Below, in pieces: positions 1-7,620 of a DNA stretch of 64,000 nt; the first letter of the stretch is position 1, and every line of letters begins with the position of its first letter. Both the position numbers and the translations under genes were made by a program. The notes beneath the pieces were generated by a model. It saw nothing but the letters and a program-made list of their open reading frames with translations, searched no databases and was not told the origin of the DNA. The DNA is from Chloroflexota bacterium (lineage in GTDB: Bacteria; Chloroflexota; Anaerolineae; Anaerolineales; Villigracilaceae): positions 1-64,000 of the forward strand of contig JACRMH010000025.1 of assembly GCA_016219545.1 (NCBI GenBank), written 5' to 3'.

Positions 1-78
1 CAATTCCTCTAAACTCGGCGGCAACAGTTGCGCTTGTTTCATTGTGTATTCTTTGAAGATGACTTTTCCGTTGTTCAT
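1..78 (-). CDS. IS1182-like transposase, N-terminal fragment (cut by window edge)
   Basis: An ATG on the minus strand at 78 opens a frame of 26 codons that runs off the left edge without a stop. The translated start has a short basic/aromatic lead followed by the run QLLPPSLEEL, which resembles the opening of IS1182/IS5-type DDE transposases (family consensus near 'LLPPSLDELI'). Only the N-terminus is visible, so neither completeness of the element nor its inverted repeats can be judged. Identification rests on one short motif. Confidence 0.5.
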   Translation of the reverse strand, partial: MNNGKVIFKEYTMKQAQLLPPSLEEL

Positions 79-112
79 CCCTCTATTGTATTAAATTCTT
101 TTTAAATCGAAA

Positions 113-139
113 AGGGCTGCCCTCTTTTTGGACAGCCCC
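113..139 (-). terminator. Rho-independent terminator of the 487-167 gene
   Basis: On the minus strand GGGGCTGTCC and GGGCAGCCC form a stem with one wobble pair around an A-rich loop, followed by TTTT. It lies about 30 bp after the stop at 167 and separates this gene from the transposase fragment. Confidence 0.7.
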
Positions 140-166
140 AGTTGCTTTTACTCAGCTAGGTTCAAC

Positions 167-487
167 CTATTCCTTGACCTTGGGCTTTCCAAACCACTTC
201 GTTGCATTGAAATACAGGATTGCAATGACTGCGATGACCAGCATGTTTTTCAAAAGTCCAAAACCTAATCCAAGGATCCCACCGCCGCCCCGCTCATGAT
301 CTTCCCTGCCACCACTATCAGGTCTAAAGCCTAGATTGTCATCAGGGTTGAATTGCCGATTGCCTTCCGAAGGACGGAACGAATTTTGTTGTGAGCCGGT
401 TCCACTCACATTTACCAGCGCAACTATTGCACCGCCGATCAATGAAGCAGCAACCAAAATAACCAAGATACGAAATATGACCTTCAT
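167..487 (-). CDS. Small two-helix membrane protein of unknown function
   Basis: 106 residues. A hydrophobic segment at about residues 4-26 may be a signal anchor, followed by a Gly/Asn/Arg-rich polar linker (about 30-70) containing a GGGG run, and a second hydrophobic segment at about 72-93 with a basic tail. No family is recognised. The start codon overlaps the stop of the upstream DUF4405-like gene by 4 bp (ATGA), so the two are translationally coupled and probably act together at the membrane. Confidence 0.7.
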   Translation of the reverse strand: MKVIFRILVILVAASLIGGAIVALVNVSGTGSQQNSFRPSEGNRQFNPDDNLGFRPDSGGREDHERGGGGILGLGFGLLKNMLVIAVIAILYFNATKWFGKPKVKE

Positions 488-993
488 GCCTGCACATCCT
501 TTCTATCCAATGACATGACAACTACTGGAGTCTGCTTTACCTTTCGCACAAACAACCGCTTTGAAGTGGAGACGATCCAGTTCCAATGCAGGGCAACATG
601 CAGACCCAATCCCAACATGAACAAATTTGTAGAAAATGAATGAAGTCCGCGCCAGCCAAAACTTTCCGGCAGGACAATTCCCATTGAAGGCATCACCGCC
701 TGCGAGATCATAATGCCCGAAAGCATGATCAGGACCCCGTCAATGAACATCGCCCAATTCAAGATGTAATTCACGCGCGAGCCGTTTAGTCCCTTGCCTT
801 TCGCGAAGAGACGTTTGGTCACCTCCACGATCCAACCCCAATTCAAAAGCAGATGCACAACTATGGTTCCAGCCAGCGCAATGGTCAACCATTCATGGAC
901 AGCGATTCCCAATGAGCGCGGATCCATTGCAATCAGGAATGCCACGAAGGTGGTCAAGTCCAGTAATAACTTTATTCGATTTGTTTTTGACAT
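484..993 (-). CDS. DUF4405-like cytochrome b-type membrane protein
   Basis: 169 residues with four predicted membrane helices. Conserved-looking histidines sit in or next to helices (HEWLTIAL, VHLLLNW, LHSFSTN, LHVALHWNW), the pattern of DUF4405 proteins, which resemble di-heme cytochrome b. An electron-transfer or heme role is inferred from the family and is not shown directly. A good Shine-Dalgarno (AAGGAG) precedes the ATG at 993. It is divergent from the GntR-type regulator at 1165 and co-transcribed with the 106-residue protein downstream. Confidence 0.7.
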   Translation of the reverse strand: MSKTNRIKLLLDLTTFVAFLIAMDPRSLGIAVHEWLTIALAGTIVVHLLLNWGWIVEVTKRLFAKGKGLNGSRVNYILNWAMFIDGVLIMLSGIMISQAVMPSMGIVLPESFGWRGLHSFSTNLFMLGLGLHVALHWNWIVSTSKRLFVRKVKQTPVVVMSLDRKDVQA

Positions 994-1104
994 TTTAAAG
1001 TTCTCCTTAGCTTATTAATGAGCGCTATTTTAGGCGCGCGAGGAGAATTTCAGGTGATGGAAATACGGTGGAATTATGAGGATGTTGTAAAAAGAAAATT
1101 TCAC

Positions 1105-1133
1105 TTGACTTTAAATTTCATTTGTCGTAAAAT
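1105..1133 (+). promoter_or_regulatory. Sigma70-type promoter of the GntR-family regulator
   Basis: TTGACT (1105-1110), a 17-bp spacer, then TAAAAT (1128-1133). The predicted transcription start near 1140 leaves a leader of about 25 nt before the ATG at 1165. Confidence 0.75.
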
Positions 1134-1143
1134 TCTGATTAAT

Positions 1144-1155
1144 CTGATTAATCAG
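1144..1155. promoter_or_regulatory. Candidate operator (perfect palindrome) in the regulator leader
   Basis: CTGATTAATCAG is a perfect 12-bp palindrome just after the predicted +1, preceded by a directly repeated TCTGATTAA half. Position and symmetry fit autorepression by the GntR-type protein encoded 10 bp downstream. The binding itself is inferred. Confidence 0.55.
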
Positions 1156-1164
1156 ATAGCTATT

Positions 1165-1842
1165 ATGATAACCCGCGAACGCCCTTCCCCGGAAATCTCT
1201 GAATTCATGCGCTACCTCGCTTCTCACGAAGAAGCCGAAGGCAGTCTGCCGTCATTGAATGACCTGAGTCGCGAACTCGGCATCAGCGTGGCAGGGCTGC
1301 GGGAACAACTCGAAGTGGCGCGAGCGCTTGGGCTTGTAGATGTCCGCCCACGCACGGGGACGAAGCGTCTCGCTTATTCGTTCGCACCCGCCGTCAAGCA
1401 AAGTCTGGTGTATGCGCTGGCACTCAACCAGAGTCATTTTGAAAAATATTCCGAGTTAAGAAATCACATCGAAGCCGCGTATTGGGATGAAGCGGTTGTC
1501 TTATTATCCGGTGAGGATAAGAATGAATTACAAGCCATCATCAAGCGTGCATTTGAGAAATTGCGCGGCAACCCTGTGCTGGTTCCGCATGAAGAACATC
1601 GCAGGTTACATTTATTGATCTACAGCCGCCTAAATAATCCTTTTGTCACCGGGTTGCTTGAAGCATATTGGGAAGCATACGAAGCTGTGGGGTTGAATAT
1701 GTACGCAGGCGGAATGGATTATCTGGAAGAAGTTTGGGGATACCATAAGACAATGGTTCAAAGTATTTGCAATGAAAATTACACGGCGGGGCGCAAAGCA
1801 TTGATCACGCACATTGATCTGCTTGCAACTCGTCCGTCATAA
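1165..1842 (+). CDS. GntR/FadR-type transcriptional regulator (FCD-like)
   Basis: 225 residues from the ATG at 1165. The in-frame ATG at 1018 is rejected because it lies upstream of the promoter at 1105-1133. The N-terminal winged helix reads SLNDLSRELGISVAGLREQLEVARALGLVDVR in broken form at about residues 29-60. The rest is helical with conserved-looking histidines (HEEHRRLHLLI, HKTMV, THID), as in ligand-sensing FCD domains. It ends 13 bp before korA, so it probably controls korAB and itself through the palindrome in its leader. The effector is unknown. Confidence 0.8.
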   Translation: MITRERPSPEISEFMRYLASHEEAEGSLPSLNDLSRELGISVAGLREQLEVARALGLVDVRPRTGTKRLAYSFAPAVKQSLVYALALNQSHFEKYSELRNHIEAAYWDEAVVLLSGEDKNELQAIIKRAFEKLRGNPVLVPHEEHRRLHLLIYSRLNNPFVTGLLEAYWEAYEAVGLNMYAGGMDYLEEVWGYHKTMVQSICNENYTAGRKALITHIDLLATRPS

Positions 1843-1855
1843 ATTAAGGAGTCAC

Positions 1856-3790
1856 ATGAATAAGATCATCAACGAGTTTTCCATAACGGTCGGCACAGTG
1901 AATGGTTCGGGCAGTTCCACCGCCAACAACACCATCCTGCGCGCCATCTTCAAGATGGGCATTCCTGTTTCGGGCAAGAACCTCTTCCCCTCCAACATTC
2001 AGGGACTTCCGACCTGGTATACGATCCGCGCCAATAAGGACGGATTCATCGCCCACAACGAACAACGCGACATCGTCATTGCGATGAACCCGAATTCGTT
2101 CGCCCGTGACCTGGCATCTGTAACGCCGGGCGGGGCATTTTTCTATGCTGACGATATCAAGCAGCCCATCACGCGCACAGACGTGGCCATCTACCCCATG
2201 CCTGTAAAAACCATTGTCCGCAATGATGCAAACGTTCCATCTGATTTCCGCGATCACGTCGCGAATATGGTTTACGTCGGTGTGTTGGCGCAAATGATAG
2301 ACATGGACATGGACAAGATCTACGCTGCGCTGGATTTCCATTTCAAGAAGAAGCAAAAACCAATTGACATGAATTTCAACGTGGTCAAAGCCGGGGCTGA
2401 ATGGGCGAAGGCAAATCTAGTAAAGAAAGACGCTTTCTACCTTGAGCACATGAACAAGACTGACGGTCTCATCATGGCGGACGGCAATATGGCGGGGGCG
2501 CTTGGCGCGATATTTGGCGGCGTGCAATTTGTGGGATGGTACCCGATCACACCCGCAACTTCCTTGGCAGAATCCTTGAACGATTACCTACCCCAACTTC
2601 GCAAACGAGACGACGGCAAACATACTTACGCTGTGGTGCAAGCAGAAGATGAGTTAGCCGCACTGGGCATGTCCATTGGCGCAGGCTGGTCTGGACTACG
2701 CTCCATGACTTCCACCTCGGGTCCCGGACTTTCGTTGATGACCGAGTTTGCAGGGCTTGCTTATTATGCTGAAGTCCCCGTTGTGATCTGGGATGTACAA
2801 CGCATTGGTCCCAGCACAGGTCTACCCACACGCACATCACAAGGCGACCTGACCTTTACCTACTTCATCGGTCACGGCGATTCGCAGTCTGTTGTTCTCC
2901 TGCCCGGCGATGTATATGAATGTTTTGAGTTCGGCTGGAAATCCTTTGATATTGCCGAAAGAATACAGACCCCCGTCTTTGTGCTGAGTGATCTGGATAT
3001 GGGCATGAACCAGTGGATCAGTAAGCCTTTTGCCTATCCTGACACGCCCATGGATCGCGGCAAAGTATTGTTGGAAAAAGATCTTGAGGAACTTAAGGGA
3101 ATCTGGGGACGCTATCTCGACAAGGACAGCGATGGAATTGGATACCGCACCTTCCCCGGCAACAAGCATCCAATGAGTTCTTACTTCACACGCGGTACAG
3201 GTCACGATGAATACGCCAAATACACCGAAGAAGCCGATGTGTATTTGAAGAACATGGATCGTCTTAAGAAAAAGAATGAAACTGCCAAGAAGTATGTGCC
3301 TGCGCCTGTGCTTCATCCAGTAAAAGGCGCGACCGTTGGCATTATCGCCTTCGGTTCCACTGAAGCGGCCATCCTGGAAGCACAAGCTCAACTCATTAAG
3401 AATCATGGCGTCAAAGCGGACTTCCTGCGCATTCGCGCCATTCCCTTCACCAAAGAAGTGGATGCATTCCTCAAGAAATACGATCAGGTCTTTATCGTTG
3501 AAATGAACCGTGACGGACAAATGGCTCAGATCCTTATGACCGAATATCCGCAATATGCGCCGAACTTCAAAACAGTAGCGTATGGCGATGGTATGCCCGC
3601 CTCTGCAAAATGGGTTCGTGAAGGCATCCTTGCCAAGTACGAAGCCAAGAAAGCAGCCAGTGTAAGCAAAAAAGCGGCGCCTGCGAAAAAAGCGGTTGCC
3701 AAGAAAACACCTGCCAAGAAATCATCCGCCAAGAAAGTAATAAAGAAGGCGGCAACAGGCAAAACGGTCAAGAAGACGAGCCGAAAGTAG
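1856..3790 (+). CDS. korA: 2-oxoacid:ferredoxin oxidoreductase, fused gamma/alpha subunit (KorA-like) with a lysine-rich tail
   Basis: 644 residues from the ATG at 1856, preceded by AAGGAG. Residues 1 to about 190 match the gamma domain (GTVNGSGSSTANN near the start); about 200-590 is the alpha pyrimidine-binding domain (GWYPITPATSLAE, VQAEDELAALGMSIGAG). With KorB it decarboxylates a 2-oxoacid, most likely 2-oxoglutarate, to the acyl-CoA and reduces ferredoxin in the cytoplasm. Unusual: the last ~47 residues (about 3641-3787) consist almost only of Lys, Ala, Pro, Ser, Thr and Val in KKAA/PAKK repeats, like bacterial histone-H1-type tails. The frame closes with TAG 23 bp before korB. Substrate assignment is by family only. 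Confidence 0.88.
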   Translation: MNKIINEFSITVGTVNGSGSSTANNTILRAIFKMGIPVSGKNLFPSNIQGLPTWYTIRANKDGFIAHNEQRDIVIAMNPNSFARDLASVTPGGAFFYADDIKQPITRTDVAIYPMPVKTIVRNDANVPSDFRDHVANMVYVGVLAQMIDMDMDKIYAALDFHFKKKQKPIDMNFNVVKAGAEWAKANLVKKDAFYLEHMNKTDGLIMADGNMAGALGAIFGGVQFVGWYPITPATSLAESLNDYLPQLRKRDDGKHTYAVVQAEDELAALGMSIGAGWSGLRSMTSTSGPGLSLMTEFAGLAYYAEVPVVIWDVQRIGPSTGLPTRTSQGDLTFTYFIGHGDSQSVVLLPGDVYECFEFGWKSFDIAERIQTPVFVLSDLDMGMNQWISKPFAYPDTPMDRGKVLLEKDLEELKGIWGRYLDKDSDGIGYRTFPGNKHPMSSYFTRGTGHDEYAKYTEEADVYLKNMDRLKKKNETAKKYVPAPVLHPVKGATVGIIAFGSTEAAILEAQAQLIKNHGVKADFLRIRAIPFTKEVDAFLKKYDQVFIVEMNRDGQMAQILMTEYPQYAPNFKTVAYGDGMPASAKWVREGILAKYEAKKAASVSKKAAPAKKAVAKKTPAKKSSAKKVIKKAATGKTVKKTSRK

Positions 3791-3813
3791 AAAGAGATAA
3801 GGAGTAATTAAAA

Positions 3814-4869
3814 ATGACTGAAGCACTCCCCGTGGCTGGCGCAAATCCAAATGTCAATCTTGCCGGCCTTTCAAAAAATGATTATCGCGGCGCTCCCAGC
3901 ACCTTGTGTCAGGGATGTGGACATAACTCGATCTCAAACCAGATCGTGACCGCCTTGTATGAAATGAACATCGTGCCGGAAGATGTTGTGAAATTCAGCG
4001 GCATTGGTTGTTCATCCAAATCGCCGACCTATTTCCTCAACCGCTCATTCGGCTTCAACAGTCTGCATGGACGCATGCCCTCCATCGCAACGGGCGCATT
4101 GTTCGGCGACCAACACCTCAAAGGCATCGGCGTCTCAGGTGACGGCGACTCTGCCAGCATCGGCATGGGGCAATTCAAACATATCATGCGCCGCAATGTG
4201 AACCTGGTGTACATCGTTGAGAACAATGGTGTCTACGGTCTCACCAAGGGACAATTTTCCGCTACTGCCGACAAAGGTTTGAAGTTGAAGAAGCAGGGCG
4301 AGAATATTTACATGCCGGTTGACATTTGCATGGAAGCCCTGGTGTCCAATGCGACTTTTGTTGCGCGTTCATTCGCAGGTAACCCAAAACAAGTGAAAGA
4401 ATTACTCAAAGCCGCCCTCTCGCATGACGGCATCGCAGTACTGGATATTATCAGCCCCTGCGTTACGTTCAACAATCAAGTCAATGCCTATCACTCCTAC
4501 ACCTGGGGAAAGGATCACGAAGAACCTTTGCAGGAAATTTCCTATATCGCGCCTCGAAACGAGATCATGCTCGAAAATGAAATGGCGGAAGGTGAAGTCC
4601 GTGAAGTGACTTTACACGATGGTTCGACAGTGATCTTAAAGAATCTTGAAAAAGGCTATGACGTCACCAGCCGCTTTGAAGCTTTGCGCGTGATGGAAGA
4701 AGCCCAGCAAAACAACTGGATGTTGACCGGACTGCTTTATGTGGATACATCCAAGCCGAATCTGACGACCACTCATAACCTTGTGGACTCACCCCTTAAC
4801 CGCCTCACAGAAGCGGACCTGAGACCTGCTCCTGATGCGTTAGACAGAGTCAACGCTTTGATGTTCTAA
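3814..4869 (+). CDS. korB: 2-oxoacid:ferredoxin oxidoreductase, beta subunit (KorB-like)
   Basis: 351 residues, Shine-Dalgarno AAGGAG about 10 nt before the ATG. It carries the thiamine-diphosphate motif starting at GDGDSASIGMGQF and ending in NNGVYGLTKGQ, and cysteines for a [4Fe-4S] cluster (LCQGCGHN, GIGCSSK, and a later Cys in SPCVTF). Length is typical for KorB. It forms the catalytic complex with the upstream KorA and ends at a clear terminator, making a three-gene regulator-korA-korB unit. Confidence 0.92.
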   Translation: MTEALPVAGANPNVNLAGLSKNDYRGAPSTLCQGCGHNSISNQIVTALYEMNIVPEDVVKFSGIGCSSKSPTYFLNRSFGFNSLHGRMPSIATGALFGDQHLKGIGVSGDGDSASIGMGQFKHIMRRNVNLVYIVENNGVYGLTKGQFSATADKGLKLKKQGENIYMPVDICMEALVSNATFVARSFAGNPKQVKELLKAALSHDGIAVLDIISPCVTFNNQVNAYHSYTWGKDHEEPLQEISYIAPRNEIMLENEMAEGEVREVTLHDGSTVILKNLEKGYDVTSRFEALRVMEEAQQNNWMLTGLLYVDTSKPNLTTTHNLVDSPLNRLTEADLRPAPDALDRVNALMF

Positions 4870-4891
4870 GATTGGTTTTTTCAAAATTTAT

Positions 4892-4919
4892 AAAAAGGTA
4901 CAGCAATGCTGTGCCTTTT
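4892..4919 (+). terminator. Terminator of the korAB operon
   Basis: AAAAGGTACAGC / GCTGTGCCTTTT stem with one G-U pair around a three-base loop, ending in a T run, starting 22 bp after the korB stop. Confidence 0.85.
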
Positions 4920-5012
4920 TATATTTAAGAGCACTGGAACTATGATTATAATAATTACCAGTCTTTCACGAAAAAGTGAAATCACTTATCCAACACGAGA
5001 TAGAATATACCC

Positions 5013-5264
5013 ATGACAATCCAAGACCCCGCTACTGAAAAGCTTAACTTCAAACGTATCCTTCCCGTTCTGGTCATCGTACTGGTTGATTTGATGGGAC
5101 TCACCATCATCATTCCATTACTGCCGTTATATGCGGCACGCTTCGGTTCATCCCCACTGATTATTGGAGTTCTGCAAGCCACCTATCCGATAATGCAATT
5201 TTTGGTTGGCGGCGGGATCCTTACCACCCTTTGGTTGATTGCGCCAAGGATGGTGAAGGCTTAA
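5013..5264 (+). pseudogene. Truncated MFS transporter (TetA-like N-terminus)
   Basis: 83 codons. The first ~65 residues look like the start of a TetA/multidrug-type MFS protein: a hydrophobic helix with LVDLMGLTIIIPLLPLYA, then GSSPLIIGVLQATYPIMQF. Full family members are about 400 residues and continue with GxLSDRxGRR. Here the frame passes into GGGILTTLWLIAPR and stops. This fits an internal deletion joining N-terminal and distal sequence, or an unrelated tail. TAGAAT sits 7 bp before the ATG. It probably does not make a working transporter. Confidence 0.6.
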
Positions 5265-5283
5265 TATTGAAGTAGAGTATATT

Positions 5284-5658
5284 ATGGCGAAAATCCTAAT
5301 CGTAGATGATGACCCAAAGGTCACAACACTATTAAAAAGATTCCTGTCCACAGCGGGATATGAAGTGACGGCAATCAACCACAGTTCAAAGGCGGTTCAA
5401 ACCGCAAACTCCATTCGTCCTGATCTTTTTATCCTCGATATTATGATGCCCCAGCCGGATGGCTTTAAACTATGCACATTATTGCGGGCAATTCCCGACT
5501 TTGCTAAAACCCCGATCCTAATAATTACTTCGTTGGATTTAAGCAATAGTAAAGCCTCCGCATTTGGCGCTGACGATTACCTCGCAAAACCTTTCGACCT
5601 TGATGACCTTGCGTCAAGAATAGATTCCATGCTCACCAAAACCAGAAAGATACAATAA
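5284..5658 (+). CDS. Stand-alone response regulator receiver protein (CheY-like)
   Basis: 124 residues comprising one receiver domain and no output domain. The acidic pocket is VDDDPK, the phospho-acceptor Asp is in LFILDIMMPQPDG, and the switch Thr and Lys are in IITS and AKPFDLDD. It probably acts by protein-protein phosphosignalling. No histidine kinase lies nearby. It starts 19 bp after the MFS remnant and is followed by a terminator shared with the converging lysozyme gene. Confidence 0.9.
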   Translation: MAKILIVDDDPKVTTLLKRFLSTAGYEVTAINHSSKAVQTANSIRPDLFILDIMMPQPDGFKLCTLLRAIPDFAKTPILIITSLDLSNSKASAFGADDYLAKPFDLDDLASRIDSMLTKTRKIQ

Positions 5659-5676
5659 ATTTAGCCCAGGAATCAA

Positions 5677-5707
5677 AAGTCCCCGCCACATTACGTGACG
5701 GGGACTT
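5677..5707. terminator. Bidirectional terminator between converging genes
   Basis: AAGTCCCCG / CGGGGACTT with inner CAC/GTG pairs, located between the stop at 5658 (plus) and the stop at 5724 (minus). Confidence 0.7.
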
Positions 5708-5723
5708 ACATTTCCTAACCTTA

Positions 5724-6707
5724 TTATGGGATCACCAACTTCACCCCAACTTTAATATTATTGATATTGGTTATGTTATTTGCAGAAGCAATTGCGGCAA
5801 CCGTTGATCCGAATTTAATTGCTATTGCCGTCAAAGAGTCACCAGACTGAACGGTATAAGTCCGAGAGGTTGCGGTTGCGCCTTGTCCGCTATCCTGGGG
5901 AATTGCAACAGCAACAGGGACATTCAACGTATCGCCAGATTTAAGCAATTGCGGGTTGGCCGTAACCAGCTCACGCACTGTCACGCCATACTTAATTGAG
6001 ATCGTCTCAAACGAGTCGCCTGTCGCCACTTTATGGGTGGTGGGTTTATCTATAATGGGAGTTGCCCCTGCGAACTTGTATAGATCGTCAAGGCTTCCAT
6101 TGAAAAGATTCATATCCACTTTCGCATTAATACCATTAACAACACCTTTGTCGGTGTACTGCCAGATGGTCCAGTTGAACCAGCCGCGCGGCAGGAAGGG
6201 TTTCATTCCTTCAGTATATTGGTTGGGGTATTGTGCCAGCCAAAGCGGATAATCCTTTGCCCATGCCGGAGGTCCACCGCCCGGCTGAGATAAATAGTCT
6301 TGAAGGAAATATTGTCCCGAATAAATAATGGGTTTCTTCTTGAACGCAGCCTCGACAGTATCAAGCCATACTTTTACCGCAGAAACGATCTTCTCCTTAG
6401 CCATCCCATCGTTGGTCTCAAGGTCCAAAACTGGGGGCAGTTCGCCATCGTCTTTTAGCGAGCGCACAAAGTTAATGAAATTATCGGCTTGTTTTTTTGC
6501 ATCCACATTACAGCGGAAAAAATGATATGCACCGCGCAATATGCCCGCCGATTTCGCACCAAGCCAATTATCTTTAAAGGTGTCATCTTTATAAGTTAGT
6601 CCCTCTGTGGCCTTTACCATCACGAAGCGCTGCCCCGAGGCTCGTACTTTAGGCCAGTCAATCCCTGCATTCCAATGAGAGACATCATTACCTGAAACTG
6701 TTGCCAT
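5724..6707 (-). CDS. GH25 lysozyme with two C-terminal LysM domains
   Basis: 327 residues. The N-terminal ~215 residues are a GH25 (Chalaropsis-type) muramidase domain: GNDVSHWNAGIDW at the start, a catalytic DxE in VLDLETND, and WQYTD near its end. Two LysM repeats follow (THKVATGDSFETISIKYGV and YTVQSGDSLTAIAIKFGS), which bind peptidoglycan. No signal peptide is visible, although the substrate is outside the membrane, so export by another route or release on lysis must be assumed. No phage genes flank it, which argues for a cell-wall remodelling role. Confidence 0.88.
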   Translation of the reverse strand: MATVSGNDVSHWNAGIDWPKVRASGQRFVMVKATEGLTYKDDTFKDNWLGAKSAGILRGAYHFFRCNVDAKKQADNFINFVRSLKDDGELPPVLDLETNDGMAKEKIVSAVKVWLDTVEAAFKKKPIIYSGQYFLQDYLSQPGGGPPAWAKDYPLWLAQYPNQYTEGMKPFLPRGWFNWTIWQYTDKGVVNGINAKVDMNLFNGSLDDLYKFAGATPIIDKPTTHKVATGDSFETISIKYGVTVRELVTANPQLLKSGDTLNVPVAVAIPQDSGQGATATSRTYTVQSGDSLTAIAIKFGSTVAAIASANNITNINNIKVGVKLVIP

Positions 6708-6808
6708 GTTTTCCTCCGTTCAATGAGATTGGATACGACAAACAAAGAATAGCATAAATCTTTTATGAATGCAACAAATTTTGTCTTATTAATAGACCGA
6801 AACGTGGG

Positions 6809-7150
6809 CTACGGTATTCCTATATAAATTTTTCCATCCATGACTTTTACAGGGTAGGCAGGGATATCCACCACTGCGGGCATTTGCATAACCTGACCCG
6901 TCCTCACATCAAACTCCGCTCCGTGCCGCGGACAAACGATATTAAAACCTTCGATCGTTCCATCCCCAAGCGGCCCATCATCGTGCGTGCAGACATCACC
7001 GATGGCAAAGAATTGCCCGGCAATATTAAAGACCACGATAGGCTTATCACCAAGCTCAACAAATAGTCTCTCGCCAGTGGGGAGTTCGGAGACTGGAGCG
7101 ATCTCCACATATTCAATTTTAGATTCTTCTATTTGAGTGTAGTTGAACAT
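6809..7150 (-). CDS. Rieske-type [2Fe-2S] ferredoxin
   Basis: 113 residues with the Rieske ligand pairs C-x-H (VCTHDDGPLGDG) and C-x2-H (VCPRHGAEFD). The soluble single-domain form resembles the ferredoxin component of non-heme dioxygenases (NirD/BphF-like). It is the last gene of the SUF operon, 71 bp after sufU. Small Rieske proteins occur next to sufU in other bacteria, so a role as electron donor or cluster client in Fe-S assembly is likely but not shown. Confidence 0.88.
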   Translation of the reverse strand: MFNYTQIEESKIEYVEIAPVSELPTGERLFVELGDKPIVVFNIAGQFFAIGDVCTHDDGPLGDGTIEGFNIVCPRHGAEFDVRTGQVMQMPAVVDIPAYPVKVMDGKIYIGIP

Positions 7151-7160
7151 TTGAATTCCC

Positions 7161-7218
7161 GACGATGGACGGTAGACGGTGTGAAAACAAAACGGTCTAT
7201 CGTCAATCGTCCACGGTC
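7161..7218. repeat. Imperfect inverted repeat of GAC-rich units inside the suf operon
   Basis: Left part GACGATGGACGGTAGACGG and right part CGGTCTATCGTCAATCGTCC are near-complements with internal direct repetition of GGAC/AGAC. It fills the gap between sufU and the Rieske gene and codes for nothing obvious. Confidence 0.6.
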
Positions 7219-7221
7219 TTT

Positions 7222-7617
7222 CTATTCCACCAAGTCATCGCCTGCTTCGCCAAGCCCATACACTCCCGCTTTTAAAACTTTGAGTGAAAGCAGGGCGCAT
7301 TTCAAGCGGACAGGTCCAAGTTCAATGCCCAGTAATTCAAGAACTGAATCCTTATTGAGTTTTTTTACTTCTTCAAGCGGCTTGCCGATAATGGATTCAA
7401 TTAACAGATCAGCAGAGGCCTGCGAGATGGCACAGCCGTGACCGTCAAAACGGGCATCGGTCACAGTGCCGTCAGTGCCGACGCGCAGGTCAATTTGGAT
7501 GTGGTCGCCGCAGAGGGGATTATTATCCGCAAATGAAATATCGTGCGGGTCAAGCTTGCCACGATAAGCGGGATTCTTATAATGCTCAATGATGACTTCG
7601 CGATAGAGGTCGTCCAT
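7222..7617 (-). CDS. sufU: SufU-type Fe-S scaffold / sulfur-transfer protein
   Basis: 131 residues of the NifU-N/IscU-like fold. Three cysteines are placed as in SufU (NPLCGDH, HGCAIS, RLKCALL), with Asp next to the first. SufU accepts persulfide sulfur from SufS in a Zn-dependent manner and passes it to SufBCD. It starts 3 bp after the sufS stop, so the two are translationally linked, matching their function as a pair. Confidence 0.92.
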   Translation of the reverse strand: MDDLYREVIIEHYKNPAYRGKLDPHDISFADNNPLCGDHIQIDLRVGTDGTVTDARFDGHGCAISQASADLLIESIIGKPLEEVKKLNKDSVLELLGIELGPVRLKCALLSLKVLKAGVYGLGEAGDDLVE

Positions 7618-7620
7618 AAT

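Noticed and set aside
1844..3553. Long open frames on the minus strand opposite korA (170 and 238 codons)
   Set aside because: They overlap a clear oxidoreductase gene, have no recognisable domain or ribosome site, and follow its codon pattern in a shadow frame.
5724..6707. Prophage endolysin
   Set aside because: No holin, structural or integrase genes nearby; two LysM domains fit a cellular wall enzyme.
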